Virus record (IMG/VR): IMGVR_UViG_3300043773_001536
Span: 1 to 21,528 of that record
Length of the DNA: 21,528 bases
Strand: one strand, 5' to 3'
Source: a virus
In this document: positions 5,077 through 12,301 of the stretch, one piece after another
How the letters are laid out: each line of letters starts with the position of its first letter
How positions within the stretch are numbered: position 1 is the stretch's first letter
Translations under genes and position numbers: made by a program
Notes under the pieces: generated by a model
What the model was told of the DNA's origin: nothing
Seen by the model: only the letters and a program-made list of their open reading frames with translations
Databases searched by the model: none

Positions 5077-5827
5077 CTTGCTCCTTGGTCCATGTTACTA
5101 TTTCCCAACGGCCATCCCAGTGTTCCACCAATGCTGTGCAACTTTCAACCCAGTCGCCGTCGTTCATGTAGACAACACCATCTATTTGTTTTATTTCAGC
5201 TGAGTGAATATGACCCACAATTACTCCATCGTATCCACGCTTCTTGCAATAATCTGCTAGATTTCGTTCAAATTGAAATATAAAGTCCACAGCTTTTTTT
5301 ACTCTGTGTTTCAGGTATTGACTTAGGCTCCAATATCCAAAACCCATTTTGTGCCTGAACCAGTTGAACTTGCTGTTGATCATGAGCACAAAGTCATAGG
5401 CCTTGTCTCCAAGAAAACTCAACCAAGGCGCCAGGCGAGTGATGCCGTCAAACAAGTCGCCGTGTGTGACCAAATAATGTTTGCCATCAGCACCTATGTG
5501 TTCTATTTGGTTGTGTATTTCTACAAGACCAAATGAGAAACCATACGGTATCATTGGTCTCAAGAATTCATCATGATTACCTGCTATATAAACAACTCTA
5601 GTGCCACGCTTGGCATGTCCCAGCACTCTACGAACTACGTTGGTGTGACTTTGTTTCCAGCGCCATTTGTTTTGTTGGATACGCCAGGCGTCAATGATGT
5701 CGCCCACAAGATAAAGTGTGTCGCAGGTGTTGTGTTTGAGAAAGTTGTTTAGCTTTTCCGCTTGGCTGTCTTTGGTGCCAAGATGAACATCGCTGACAAA
5801 GATTGAGCGATAGGTCTTGGCTGTCAT
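5009..5827 (-). CDS. LpxH-like UDP-2,3-diacylglucosamine diphosphatase family metallophosphoesterase
   Basis: 272 residues with all calcineurin-type metal-binding blocks: DVH (13-15), GD (42-43), GNHD (83-86), TH-GD (121-124) and GHIH (205-208). Overall arrangement and length match the LpxH/YbbF group, which cleaves UDP-2,3-diacylglucosamine to lipid X in lipid A synthesis at the inner membrane. Assignment to that group is likely; the exact substrate is inferred. The C-terminal ~25 residues are Ser/Asp-rich and overlap the next gene. Start ATG 5827 has no good Shine-Dalgarno, with AATAAATA only 5 bases upstream. Next to a glycosyltransferase, it suggests lipid or LPS remodelling of the host envelope. 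Confidence 0.85.
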   Translation of the reverse strand: MTAKTYRSIFVSDVHLGTKDSQAEKLNNFLKHNTCDTLYLVGDIIDAWRIQQNKWRWKQSHTNVVRRVLGHAKRGTRVVYIAGNHDEFLRPMIPYGFSFGLVEIHNQIEHIGADGKHYLVTHGDLFDGITRLAPWLSFLGDKAYDFVLMINSKFNWFRHKMGFGYWSLSQYLKHRVKKAVDFIFQFERNLADYCKKRGYDGVIVGHIHSAEIKQIDGVVYMNDGDWVESCTALVEHWDGRWEIVTWTKEQDDVVDDIDSSSRKQSSRHSGSH

Positions 5828-5832
5828 ACCAA

Positions 5833-5840
5833 TATTTATT
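5833..5840 (-). promoter_or_regulatory. Late-promoter-like AATAAATA abutting a start codon
   Basis: One mismatch to TATAAATA, five bases (TTGGT) before the ATG at 5827. If used, transcription would start at or beyond the start codon region, giving a leaderless or internally started message. Low certainty. Confidence 0.35.
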
Positions 5841-5853
5841 GCTCCGGCAGTGT

Positions 5854-5865
5854 TGTAATATTACA
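5854..5865. promoter_or_regulatory. Perfect 12-bp palindrome TGTAATATTACA
   Basis: Lies in the 52-base gap between two minus-strand genes, 27 bases upstream of the phosphoesterase start. A TGTAAC half-site-like sequence occurs at about 5871-5876 on the minus strand. The size and AT-rich symmetry suit a dimeric repressor operator. Confidence 0.4.
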
Positions 5866-5879
5866 GAACCGTTACAGGT

Positions 5880-6518
5880 TCAATAGTTGTGCCAGGATGT
5901 ATGAGTAAATTCAACATTGGGCACTGTATTTCTACTGATTTGTATAGCCACACGAGTTGATTCAACATTTTCCACTGCGTGTAGAATTGCAGAGTTTATG
6001 CACATCCATTGTTGTGCAGGAAAGCACACACGGTCAATTTCCTTCATTGAGTCAAAATTCTTTGGTATGCGATCAGGATCAAACACTGACTTTAGATCGG
6101 GACGCACCAGTGGGTATCCATGCTGTTGATACCATGATGTTTCTACCCGACTGCCACCTGTGTCCAAGATGTACATGATGGTGTAGTCTCTGCTGATGTC
6201 CACATGTGGTGCAAAGAACGAGCTGTGATCATCATAAACTGCTACCCCACACGGTGCAGGATCTTGATCAAAGTACTGGCGTACCCATTGATCAAATTCC
6301 TTACTGATACTGTACCTATGGGACTTGATAGTTTTGACTTCTGCGCCATCACGCAAGGTAAAATTTCGATATTCGTACTCAGCATACCCAGGTCGGTCCA
6401 ACCAATTGTTAACCTTGACTTCGTGGTTGTTTTTGTTGATTTCCAAACTTGCCCAGGCCGCATCCACAATTGTCTGCGGCAATGGGGGTAAGTCTAGGTA
6501 TGCGTAAGTAAACGTCAC
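5880..6518 (-). CDS. 2OG-Fe(II) oxygenase-like protein
   Basis: 212 residues. The iron-binding triad pattern is visible: H105-x-D107 (PHVD) on one strand and H180 (AILHAVEN) on another, followed by R189 (STRVAIQI) in the position that binds 2-oxoglutarate. The spacing fits the double-stranded beta-helix fold of prolyl/aspartyl hydroxylase-type enzymes. The substrate is unknown; phage oxygenases of this type can modify proteins, nucleotides or sugars. It starts with GTG at 6518, overlapping the upstream stop as GTGA; there is no in-frame ATG before the iron-binding region. A degraded copy of its 3' end lies at 4063-4113. Confidence 0.75.
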   Translation of the reverse strand: MTFTYAYLDLPPLPQTIVDAAWASLEINKNNHEVKVNNWLDRPGYAEYEYRNFTLRDGAEVKTIKSHRYSISKEFDQWVRQYFDQDPAPCGVAVYDDHSSFFAPHVDISRDYTIMYILDTGGSRVETSWYQQHGYPLVRPDLKSVFDPDRIPKNFDSMKEIDRVCFPAQQWMCINSAILHAVENVESTRVAIQISRNTVPNVEFTHTSWHNY

Positions 6519-7408
6519 TTTTTGTTTTTTTCTGCTATGCGTTCAAAAATTTGCGCTTCTCTGTTGGCATACTGAGCAGCTCGCTGAGGTCCGTAGTTCA
6601 GCACAGTGAGCCCCAACAAATCTTTGAAGCTGGTGTTGGTGGAGTCTTGAACCAGTTTTGACATTTCTGTCACTGCCGCACGATCAGTGTCTTGTCTGGC
6701 CCAAACTGCATACCAATTGTGGGTGTAGCTACCACTGAAACCCAGCTCGTTGGCAGTGGGCACAGTTGGCATCTGTGGCAGTCGACGATCACCAAATACC
6801 AACACTGGTCTCACCTGCCCATTGTTGAAGGACGGACCAATTCCAGTGTAGGCCAGTACACCATATTCAGTGTGCCCGGGCAACACGTCATTGACCATGG
6901 GCGCCAGACCTTTGTAGGGAATCAAATTGAGTTTGGTGGGCCACTTTAGATCATTGAGCCATATTTCGCCTTGATTGGCCACGCCCACGTTGATGATGTC
7001 TTGGTTTCGGATCTGTTGTCGGATCTTGGAGTCGGAGCCTGTGCCACTGACAAACATCACATATGGACTTTCACCAATCAGCGCCACTGGCATAAATTCT
7101 CGATAAGTGTTGGTGCCCAACAATGCTGGCCCAACTACAAATCCAGCTTCGGCAACAATAAATGTGTGATTGTCGTTGGGTCTATTCAACACATGTGTGG
7201 TGGCAACTGCTATGGCCGCCCCGGGCATGTACTGAACTTCAACTGGAACTGTGACTTTGCTTTGAAAGTCTTTTTGCATGGCTCTTGCAAATCTATCAAT
7301 AAGCCCACCGGGTGGATATGGAACAATAAGCGTAATGGACTTAGTCGGCCAGGCCAGCGCAGACACAGAAATCAACATGGTCGTGATAAAGGCTAACAGC
7401 TTTTTCAT
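6515..7408 (-). CDS. Bug/TctC-type periplasmic solute-binding protein (first copy)
   Basis: 297 residues with a clear Sec signal peptide (MKKLLAFITTMLISVSALA, cleavage before WP). Mature residues open with the family hallmark ITLIVPYPPGG. Further along are the expected ...IPYKG...P.VNDVL.GH... region (about 162-182) and the LPQMPTVPTANELGF motif. These proteins bind small carboxylates in the periplasm for tripartite tricarboxylate transporters. No TctA/TctB membrane partners are in the window. AGGAT precedes the ATG by a few bases. It overlaps the oxygenase-like gene by 4 bases. The gene is close to full length, so it is likely functional cargo. Confidence 0.92.
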   Translation of the reverse strand: MKKLLAFITTMLISVSALAWPTKSITLIVPYPPGGLIDRFARAMQKDFQSKVTVPVEVQYMPGAAIAVATTHVLNRPNDNHTFIVAEAGFVVGPALLGTNTYREFMPVALIGESPYVMFVSGTGSDSKIRQQIRNQDIINVGVANQGEIWLNDLKWPTKLNLIPYKGLAPMVNDVLPGHTEYGVLAYTGIGPSFNNGQVRPVLVFGDRRLPQMPTVPTANELGFSGSYTHNWYAVWARQDTDRAAVTEMSKLVQDSTNTSFKDLLGLTVLNYGPQRAAQYANREAQIFERIAEKNKK

Positions 7409-7433
7409 ATATCCTCAAAAAGTAATTGTTGAA

Positions 7434-7458
7434 CAAAAGCACTGCTAGAGTGCTTTTG
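7434..7458 (-). terminator. 10-bp hairpin terminator between DctP-like and Bug-like genes
   Basis: CAAAAGCACT (7434-7443) pairs perfectly with AGTGCTTTTG (7449-7458), loop of 5. On the minus strand the 3' arm ends in TTTTG followed by TTC. It is a symmetrical A/T-flanked stem of the intrinsic-terminator type, so the gene at 6515-7408 may need its own promoter or read-through. Confidence 0.6.
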
Positions 7459-7496
7459 TCTAGAGACAGTAACAGGGATGGCTCCCACGTTGCTGT

Positions 7497-8456
7497 TTAT
7501 TGATGTTGTTGAATACTTTCGACCAATCCAGGAGTGAATGTGTCGCGGAATTGATCATACACACCGCTCAGTGCAGCCTTGGCAGACTCACGTTGCTGTT
7601 GTGTCCACTTTACAATGTTGGCGCCTTCTTCTTCCACAAGACGCTGTTCGGCACGAGCACCATCACGAATGGTTTCAGCACGCTCTTCGCGTCCAGCCAG
7701 CACAGCAGCTTCCTTGATAACGGCTTGAACCTCAGGGCTCAGGCTATCCCAAAAGCGATCGCCAATGATCATTGATGTAAGGAACAAACTGTGACCAGTG
7801 TCAATTACTGACTTGGTGACTTCGTTTTGACGCAGTGGGTACACACGTGGGTAGTTGGTTTCGCCGCCTTCAGCTTCACCGTCAACCACCACCTGACGCA
7901 GGTCTTCTACTTCGGCCACAACAGGCTTCATGCCCAGTGCAGAAATAGTTGCTTGTGCAACAGGGTTACGGTTTGAACGAACTGGTGTGCCGGCAAGTTC
8001 TTCAAGAGTGCTGACTCGCTTGTTGGAAATCATTTGACGGAAACCGCCTGAGTATGTGAAACTCAAGCCACGTACATTTGACTTGTCTGTGAGCTTGGCC
8101 AGCAGTGCTTCTCCAACTTCGCCTTCAAGCACACGACTAGCATGATCGTGATCCTTGAACAAGAATGGTAGATCAAATACCAGGAAGTCTTGTTCATACT
8201 TCTCAGCAAGCCATGTAGTATACATTTGGCTCATTTCAATTTTGCCTGCTTCCATGAGATCCAGCAAATCGTGTTTGGTAACAACGACGCCATCGTTATA
8301 GCGTTGGCTGTACTCACTGAGAGTCATGATCTCAACTTCGATTTTGTGCTCGCTTTGTTGTTCGTTTACACGGCGCTCAAAGTCTTCAGCAGCTCGGAGG
8401 AAAAGATTCAAAGGTTCATGGGCAATGACCCAGCGAATTTTAGTAGTTTTACTCAT
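7497..8456 (-). CDS. TRAP DctP-type solute-binding protein without signal peptide
   Basis: 319 residues from ATG 8456, preferred over an upstream TTG. DctP features are visible: an N-terminal beta strand and helix, LPFLF preceded by FDLP (about 92-100), and the YSGGFRQMISNKRVSTLEELAGTPVR region with the substrate-contacting Arg (about 135-165). ALGMKPVV and the EGGETNYP stretch follow. These proteins bind organic acids in the periplasm for TRAP transporters. This one starts MSKTTKIRWVIAH with no hydrophobic signal, and no DctQ/DctM genes are present. So it should stay in the cytoplasm, or have another role. A TATAAAAA box runs into the start codon and GGAT may serve as ribosome-binding site. 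Confidence 0.85.
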   Translation of the reverse strand: MSKTTKIRWVIAHEPLNLFLRAAEDFERRVNEQQSEHKIEVEIMTLSEYSQRYNDGVVVTKHDLLDLMEAGKIEMSQMYTTWLAEKYEQDFLVFDLPFLFKDHDHASRVLEGEVGEALLAKLTDKSNVRGLSFTYSGGFRQMISNKRVSTLEELAGTPVRSNRNPVAQATISALGMKPVVAEVEDLRQVVVDGEAEGGETNYPRVYPLRQNEVTKSVIDTGHSLFLTSMIIGDRFWDSLSPEVQAVIKEAAVLAGREERAETIRDGARAEQRLVEEEGANIVKWTQQQRESAKAALSGVYDQFRDTFTPGLVESIQQHQ

Positions 8457-8483
8457 TTTTATATCCAAAATTAGGTAGTTTAA

Positions 8484-8590
8484 ATGTGCTTGCGAGCATG
8501 CTCGCTACGGTTGGCGTTCTAGGCATAACATGCTAGTAAAGGAGTCGCTACTCCAGGCGTCTTTGACCCGACGTCGATCACTTGATCGGC
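8484..8590 (-). ncRNA. Hairpin-rich leader of the DctP-like gene, candidate regulatory RNA
   Basis: In the 144-base gap upstream of the DctP-like start lie three good hairpins: a 14-base palindrome GCGAGCATGCTCGC (about 8490-8503), GGAGT-CGCT-ACTCC (about 8540-8553), and a 9-bp stem made by CGTCGATCA and TGATCGGCG (about 8571-8590). None has a T tail on the minus strand, so simple termination does not explain them. A 5' regulatory structure or phage RNA element is possible. I do not recognise a known riboswitch class. Confidence 0.4.
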
Positions 8591-8600
8591 GCTGCCACTT

Positions 8601-9500
8601 TTATTTAGTCAGTGACACGCCTTGACTCAAACGTTTCCACAGCGCCACCTGTGAATCAAACCAAATTTGTGTGGCCGAAGTGTTGATGTTGCTCGGATCA
8701 CAGTAGTCCACTGAATAGGCACGCTGTACTTTATCTGTTCGGGCGGCTTGCAGTACCAGTCCGCGCAGTTCTTGATACTGTGCTTCGGGCATGGTTCTGG
8801 GTACTTGCAAACTGTGCATGTTGACCACTTCACCCACGCCAGCAAAGCCCTGACTTTCCAATGTGGTAATACCGCGTACTACTTTTCGACCACTAATACC
8901 CAAGGCATTGAGATCACCGCGATCCAAGAAACCTTCAACTTCGCCCAAGAATGCCACACTGAGATCAATGTTACCCGAGATGGCATCGATGCTGGCTTCA
9001 CGTGTGCCTTTGTAGGGCACCGGAGTGGCGTTGGGATAGCGTTTGACAATTTCCATGGCCATGAGGTGCGAAGTAGCACCCAAACCAGAAATACCAATGC
9101 TGAGCTTTTGATTGCGGTCAATTTCACGCCAACTACGATACTTCTTGCTCACAATCAACATGGGCGCTGCGCATTGAGTCATCAGCGGCCGGAAGTCACT
9201 GACTCGATGACTTTCATCAGGATAAAAGTTGGGACGCACAAAAAATGCTGTGCTTGCGGCCAGCACAGTGTTTGGTGTAGCTGCTACATACTTGGCACCA
9301 ATGGTTGCACCTGCGCCAGGCTTGTTTTCCAGGATGAAATTGTATTTCTTTTGACCGGCGTTGAGTTCTTCCACCAGGCTGCGACTGTATTGGGCCTGTG
9401 TGTCGCTCATGCCAAACGGCCAAACAATAGAAATAGTTTGCTGTGCTTGTGAAGCCAATGATGTAACTACAAATGCAGCGGTAATTAGAAGTTTTTTCAT
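8601..9500 (-). CDS. Bug/TctC-type periplasmic solute-binding protein (second copy)
   Basis: 299 residues. Signal peptide MKKLLITAAFVVTSLASQAQ, then ISIVWPFG..., a diverged version of the family's N-terminal strand and loop. NKPGAGATIGAKYVA (about 58-73) is a strong family signature, as is VPYKGTREASIDAISGNID (about 161-179). It belongs to the same family as 6515-7408 but is clearly diverged, so not a recent duplicate. Role: periplasmic capture of small organic acids; ligand unknown. AAGGAAAT precedes the ATG. The ATG overlaps the stop of the PP-loop gene (9497-9500). There are no transporter membrane genes nearby. Confidence 0.9.
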   Translation of the reverse strand: MKKLLITAAFVVTSLASQAQQTISIVWPFGMSDTQAQYSRSLVEELNAGQKKYNFILENKPGAGATIGAKYVAATPNTVLAASTAFFVRPNFYPDESHRVSDFRPLMTQCAAPMLIVSKKYRSWREIDRNQKLSIGISGLGATSHLMAMEIVKRYPNATPVPYKGTREASIDAISGNIDLSVAFLGEVEGFLDRGDLNALGISGRKVVRGITTLESQGFAGVGEVVNMHSLQVPRTMPEAQYQELRGLVLQAARTDKVQRAYSVDYCDPSNINTSATQIWFDSQVALWKRLSQGVSLTK

Positions 9501-10681
9501 TTGAGATTTCCTTGTATGATATCTGTGTTGACAAAGTCAGCGGGGCCCAGGTCATAGAATGTGTCCATGAACCCCACAAAGCCCACTGGCCGGCCCAACT
9601 CATATGTAAAAAATTTGGGATCAATTTTGTCTACCATGTGTTGCACCCCGGCCTTCCACACTTCGTAGAAACGTGTTTCTGTAAAGTTTTTAAAGAACCA
9701 CCAGCCCATTTCGCTGTAGAAGTTGTTGGTGCTTTTCATGGTTTGCCATGTTGTGGGATCGTAGTCCTCATAGATCAGGGGACGAGCAATTTGTTCGTAG
9801 GCATTGCGCTGTGCAGGACTGTGATTGGGCCAGCGCATCAAGAACTGCAAGTGCTTGGTGTGTGGCAATTGGAACCAGTTGCGGATTGTGTGAGCCTGCT
9901 TGATCACAATCTCAGGAATGTCTGGTTGCCAGTAAAAATATTCTGTGGTCAAGTTGGTGTAGGGACCAACAGTGGCCTGGCTGTGGTTGGCCTGAATGTC
10001 CAAGAAGTACAGGTACCAACGGCCATCCCGGATACAAATCTTGGGTTTGTCAATGCCATACAACACACAGATACTCTTGCCCGACTCTGCCAGTTGCTTG
10101 TGGCCGTCCATGCCCAAGGGATCATGTTTGAATGTGTGTTCAGGGTGCAGGTAATCTCTAGCACGTTCTACCCATGACTCGTCTCCCCGGTAGTCAAGAA
10201 TGTTTTGACTGAAGTCGTGCATGGTAATTTTTGTGTTGGGATGACTCAACGCTAACTTTTGCAACACAGGCTTGGCTGCAAAGTGCCACTCGCTGAGAGT
10301 GTTTTCTGCTTTCATGTTCTTGGCATCGGGGCCAAGATTTTTATCGCCCTGTGCTGGATAGCGAAAAACCACTTCGTCAATGTGAATACCGTTGTTGATA
10401 AAACTGTACAACACTGTGGTTGAATCTGAGCCGCCACTGAACTCCAGTCTGATGTAATCGTATCGATCTCGAAGTTGTTGGGCCCGCATGCGATACAGTT
10501 CACGCAAACTGGTCTGGGGCTCTACAGTAGTATCTATCTTGCTGTAGACATCTCTGTTGAAATTAAAATGAGGGAAATGCCCTGTGGTAGTTGCTTCCAA
10601 CAGGGCCTGCGGTTTGCTATAAAAACGTTTGTCGCCTACAGTGTAAAAACCTAATCTTGGATTTTGTTCTAGTTCAATCAT
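9497..10681 (-). CDS. PP-loop (N-type ATP pyrophosphatase) family protein
   Basis: 394 residues. The PP-loop LEFSGGSDSTTVLY (SGGSDS at 82-87) is intact and is the AMP-forming ATP-binding motif of asparagine synthetase, QueC and related enzymes. A first domain of about 75 residues precedes it; it lacks an N-terminal Cys, so there is no class II amidotransferase. The C-terminal half is rich in Trp/Tyr/Phe (YFYWQPDIPE, MGWWFFKNF), which I do not recognise. It probably adenylates a carboxylate or carbonyl for amidation or modification of a small molecule, base or sugar. It overlaps the upstream gene by 8 bases and the downstream Bug gene by 4, within one operon. Confidence 0.8.
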   Translation of the reverse strand: MIELEQNPRLGFYTVGDKRFYSKPQALLEATTTGHFPHFNFNRDVYSKIDTTVEPQTSLRELYRMRAQQLRDRYDYIRLEFSGGSDSTTVLYSFINNGIHIDEVVFRYPAQGDKNLGPDAKNMKAENTLSEWHFAAKPVLQKLALSHPNTKITMHDFSQNILDYRGDESWVERARDYLHPEHTFKHDPLGMDGHKQLAESGKSICVLYGIDKPKICIRDGRWYLYFLDIQANHSQATVGPYTNLTTEYFYWQPDIPEIVIKQAHTIRNWFQLPHTKHLQFLMRWPNHSPAQRNAYEQIARPLIYEDYDPTTWQTMKSTNNFYSEMGWWFFKNFTETRFYEVWKAGVQHMVDKIDPKFFTYELGRPVGFVGFMDTFYDLGPADFVNTDIIQGNLK

Positions 10682-11246
10682 TGTTGTTGTCTTCTACTAC
10701 TTTCCAACCTAACTTCAGTAGGTCTCGGCGGATTTCGTCTGTGACCTCGCTTTCACTCACAAAGTTTTTTTGGTACCAATCGTATTTGACACGTTGTTCT
10801 TCAGACATAGCTGCCAATTCAGATTCCGAAGCATTGTTGCGAATACCTGTACAGTACCAGTCAATGTAGTCGCCTTGTTCACGCATGTCGGCCACAATGC
10901 CGCCAGCATAGCGCCACGAACACGAGTAAGTCTCGCCCTTGAGCAGGGGCCATACGTCTAGCTTTTGAAAGTCGTTGTTGCACATGGCTGCGTACAAGTT
11001 TTGAGCGTACTCTTCTCTGGCCTTGGCTTTGTCGCAAATCCACTGGGTGCTGCGCAAGTCGTATTCTAGATTGTTCTTTTGCCACTCGGGATCGGCTTCT
11101 TGTTGTTTCTTTTGGTCCCGGACTACCAACTCAATGTCAAGAGCTTGCTGTACAGATTCAGCAGTGTTGGGATCGCAACCGTCTTCGATGGCGCGTTCAA
11201 CGGCACATTGACGATGAAAAGTTCCACGTTGGGCACTGCTATTCAT
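10674..11246 (-). CDS. Hypothetical phage protein, Cys/Trp-containing
   Basis: 190 residues from ATG 11246, which overlaps the upstream stop as ATGA; an earlier in-frame start at 11279 is less likely. The sequence is acidic and helical, with four or more cysteines scattered (CAVERA, ICDKA, AAMCNN, YSCSWRY, WYCTG) and Trp-rich segments in the second half. No signal peptide or membrane segment. Family not recognised. It sits between a small conserved phage gene and the PP-loop gene in an overlapping chain, so the three are probably made together. Confidence 0.75.
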   Translation of the reverse strand: MNSSAQRGTFHRQCAVERAIEDGCDPNTAESVQQALDIELVVRDQKKQQEADPEWQKNNLEYDLRSTQWICDKAKAREEYAQNLYAAMCNNDFQKLDVWPLLKGETYSCSWRYAGGIVADMREQGDYIDWYCTGIRNNASESELAAMSEEQRVKYDWYQKNFVSESEVTDEIRRDLLKLGWKVVEDNNND

Positions 11247-11479
11247 TGTTGTCGCTGTAGATTTGCCCATGCCAACCACTGCTTGAATGCAAGATATACA
11301 GCCTCGGCTTCTTGCTCATCTGCAGGTACACGCACCCCACGAACATAAAAACCTTGTTTGGTTACCCGGAGCATTTCATCGCCGCCGGTAATGTGCATGG
11401 CAATCGCAGCCTCTTCATAAGGCGCATAAATTTGAATTGCCCCGTCGCTAAGTCCCGTGTCTTGCATGTTGTCAGTCAT
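11243..11479 (-). CDS. Small conserved phage protein
   Basis: 78 residues (MTDNMQDTGLSDG... to ...LANLQ-like end WLAWANLQRQQ). The central stretch GDEMLRVTKQGFYVRGVRVP followed by DEQEAEAVYLAFKQWL is a pattern I recognise from short proteins repeated in T4-like environmental phages; the role is unknown. AAAGGATATAT lies directly before the ATG and only a few bases after the CCA of tRNA-Arg. Translation would therefore follow tRNA 3' processing of the shared transcript. The stop overlaps the next start. Confidence 0.8.
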   Translation of the reverse strand: MTDNMQDTGLSDGAIQIYAPYEEAAIAMHITGGDEMLRVTKQGFYVRGVRVPADEQEAEAVYLAFKQWLAWANLQRQQ

Positions 11480-11489
11480 ATATATCCTT

Positions 11490-11564
11490 TGGTCCGGGGT
11501 AGAGGAATCGAACCTCTATTAAGGGCTTAGAAGACCCGTGTATTATCCATTATACGAACCCCAG
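11490..11564 (-). tRNA. tRNA-Arg (anticodon TCT)
   Basis: Acceptor CTGGGGT/ACCCCGG (one G-U pair), D arm with GG loop, anticodon loop CTTCTAA on a GGG/CCC stem with weaker end pairs, T arm AGAGG-TTCGATT-CCTCT, discriminator A, encoded CCA. Reads AGA. It is three bases from tRNA-Met. Confidence 0.94.
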
Positions 11565-11567
11565 AAT

Positions 11568-11644
11568 TGGTGCGCCCACTAGGACTTGAACCTAGGACCA
11601 ATGGATTATGAGTCCACTGCTCTGACCAACTGAGCTATAGGCGC
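11568..11644 (-). tRNA. tRNA-Met (anticodon CAT), elongator-like
   Basis: Acceptor GCGCCTA/TGGGCGC, D arm AGCTC-AGTTGGTCA-GAGC, anticodon loop CTCATAA on a TGGA/TCCA stem, T arm CCTAG-TTCAAGT... (GGTTCAAGTCC), discriminator A, encoded CCA. A G1-C72 pair argues against initiator tRNA. A CAT anticodon could also be the lysidine-modified Ile2 isoacceptor; I cannot tell which. Confidence 0.93.
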
Positions 11645-11652
11645 GTTTATAT

Positions 11653-11682
11653 ATTATAACAAAAAAGTTATTTAACCGTCAA
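11653..11682 (-). promoter_or_regulatory. Strong sigma70 promoter for the tRNA-Met/Arg operon
   Basis: TTGACG (11682-11677), 18-base spacer, TATAAT (11658-11653) on the minus strand, placing the start about 7 bases before tRNA-Met. It should drive tRNA-Met, tRNA-Arg and the overlapping genes 11479 to 8601. The -35 lies just beyond the 3' end of the preceding gene. Confidence 0.82.
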
Positions 11683-11697
11683 GTTATTTTTGAGATT

Positions 11698-12060
11698 TTA
11701 CGTCACCAACGAGATCAACCAAACATAGGTCAAGGCATGCAAGAATTGATCCAGGCCCAACAACCACCAGAACTGCTCATGTGTTGCAGCATTCCAACCC
11801 ATTCGAGCATTGAAATTTGTTTTGACCCAATCAATGTGATAGTGGATCACAGTATCTGCCCAGGCCAACCAGGGTGCAGCCATGGGAGCATACCACGCAA
11901 AACAAATCCAAGTACCGATGCCGTGTAGGCCTGCATGCAGAAGTCCGCCAGGATGCAAATAAGTACCTTTGTTGCTGTATTGATATCGACGTTGCAGAAG
12001 AAAATCCACTACAAAGTGTTTGGAGAACAACGCAACAACAAGCCACAGAGTTGTATTCAT
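11698..12060 (-). CDS. DUF3307-like small integral membrane protein
   Basis: 120 residues from ATG 12060, four bases past the upstream stop. It has about four hydrophobic helices. The pattern HFVVDFLLQ...N followed by HAGLHG and HYHIDW...T is typical of DUF3307-type membrane proteins, in which conserved His/Asp lie in or beside the helices. Family membership is a motif-based judgement; biochemical role unknown. It closes an operon of small overlapping genes; the next element is the promoter of the tRNA operon. Confidence 0.75.
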   Translation of the reverse strand: MNTTLWLVVALFSKHFVVDFLLQRRYQYSNKGTYLHPGGLLHAGLHGIGTWICFAWYAPMAAPWLAWADTVIHYHIDWVKTNFNARMGWNAATHEQFWWLLGLDQFLHALTYVWLISLVT

Positions 12061-12064
12061 TGTT

Positions 12065-12301
12065 TCAACTTGGTTGGTCCTGCTCAATTCCAAAGTGTTT
12101 TCGAATCAGTGCTTGGGGATGTACAACATTACCGCTGGCGTCTAACGCTACTTCTACATTGTCAGTGAGAATCTTGCAACATTGTTGCACAACCATCTCG
12201 CCGAACCGTTGCTGTAGGGCGGCGTTAACGTTGGGGTAGTGACTACCCCCTGCGGCAAGACTTAGTTCTGCAAATCGTTCTAGCAGTGGTATGTTATTCA
12301 T
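12065..12301 (-). CDS. Small phage protein, HFG-motif family (copy 1)
   Basis: 78 residues: FAELSLAAGG near the N-terminus, FGEMVVQQCCKIL in the centre, and ALIRKHFGIEQDQ at the end. The layout FAELIVxEC...xxHFGxE also occurs in the gene at 12748-12972, so the two look like distant paralogues. I recognise it as a recurrent small protein of T4-like environmental phages; function unknown. It overlaps the upstream gene by 8 bases; AAGGAGAC on the minus strand lies close to the start. Confidence 0.75.
   Translation of the reverse strand: MNNIPLLERFAELSLAAGGSHYPNVNAALQQRFGEMVVQQCCKILTDNVEVALDASGNVVHPQALIRKHFGIEQDQPS

Noticed and set aside
8748-9452. 234-codon plus-strand open frame opposite the second Bug gene
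   Set aside because: It is antisense to a gene with a signal peptide and strong family motifs. Its translation is rich in His/Cys/Thr typical of shadow frames, with no start signals.
9512-10177. 221-codon plus-strand open frame opposite the PP-loop gene
   Set aside because: Antisense shadow. The minus frame carries the SGGSDS motif and is chained to its neighbours by overlaps.
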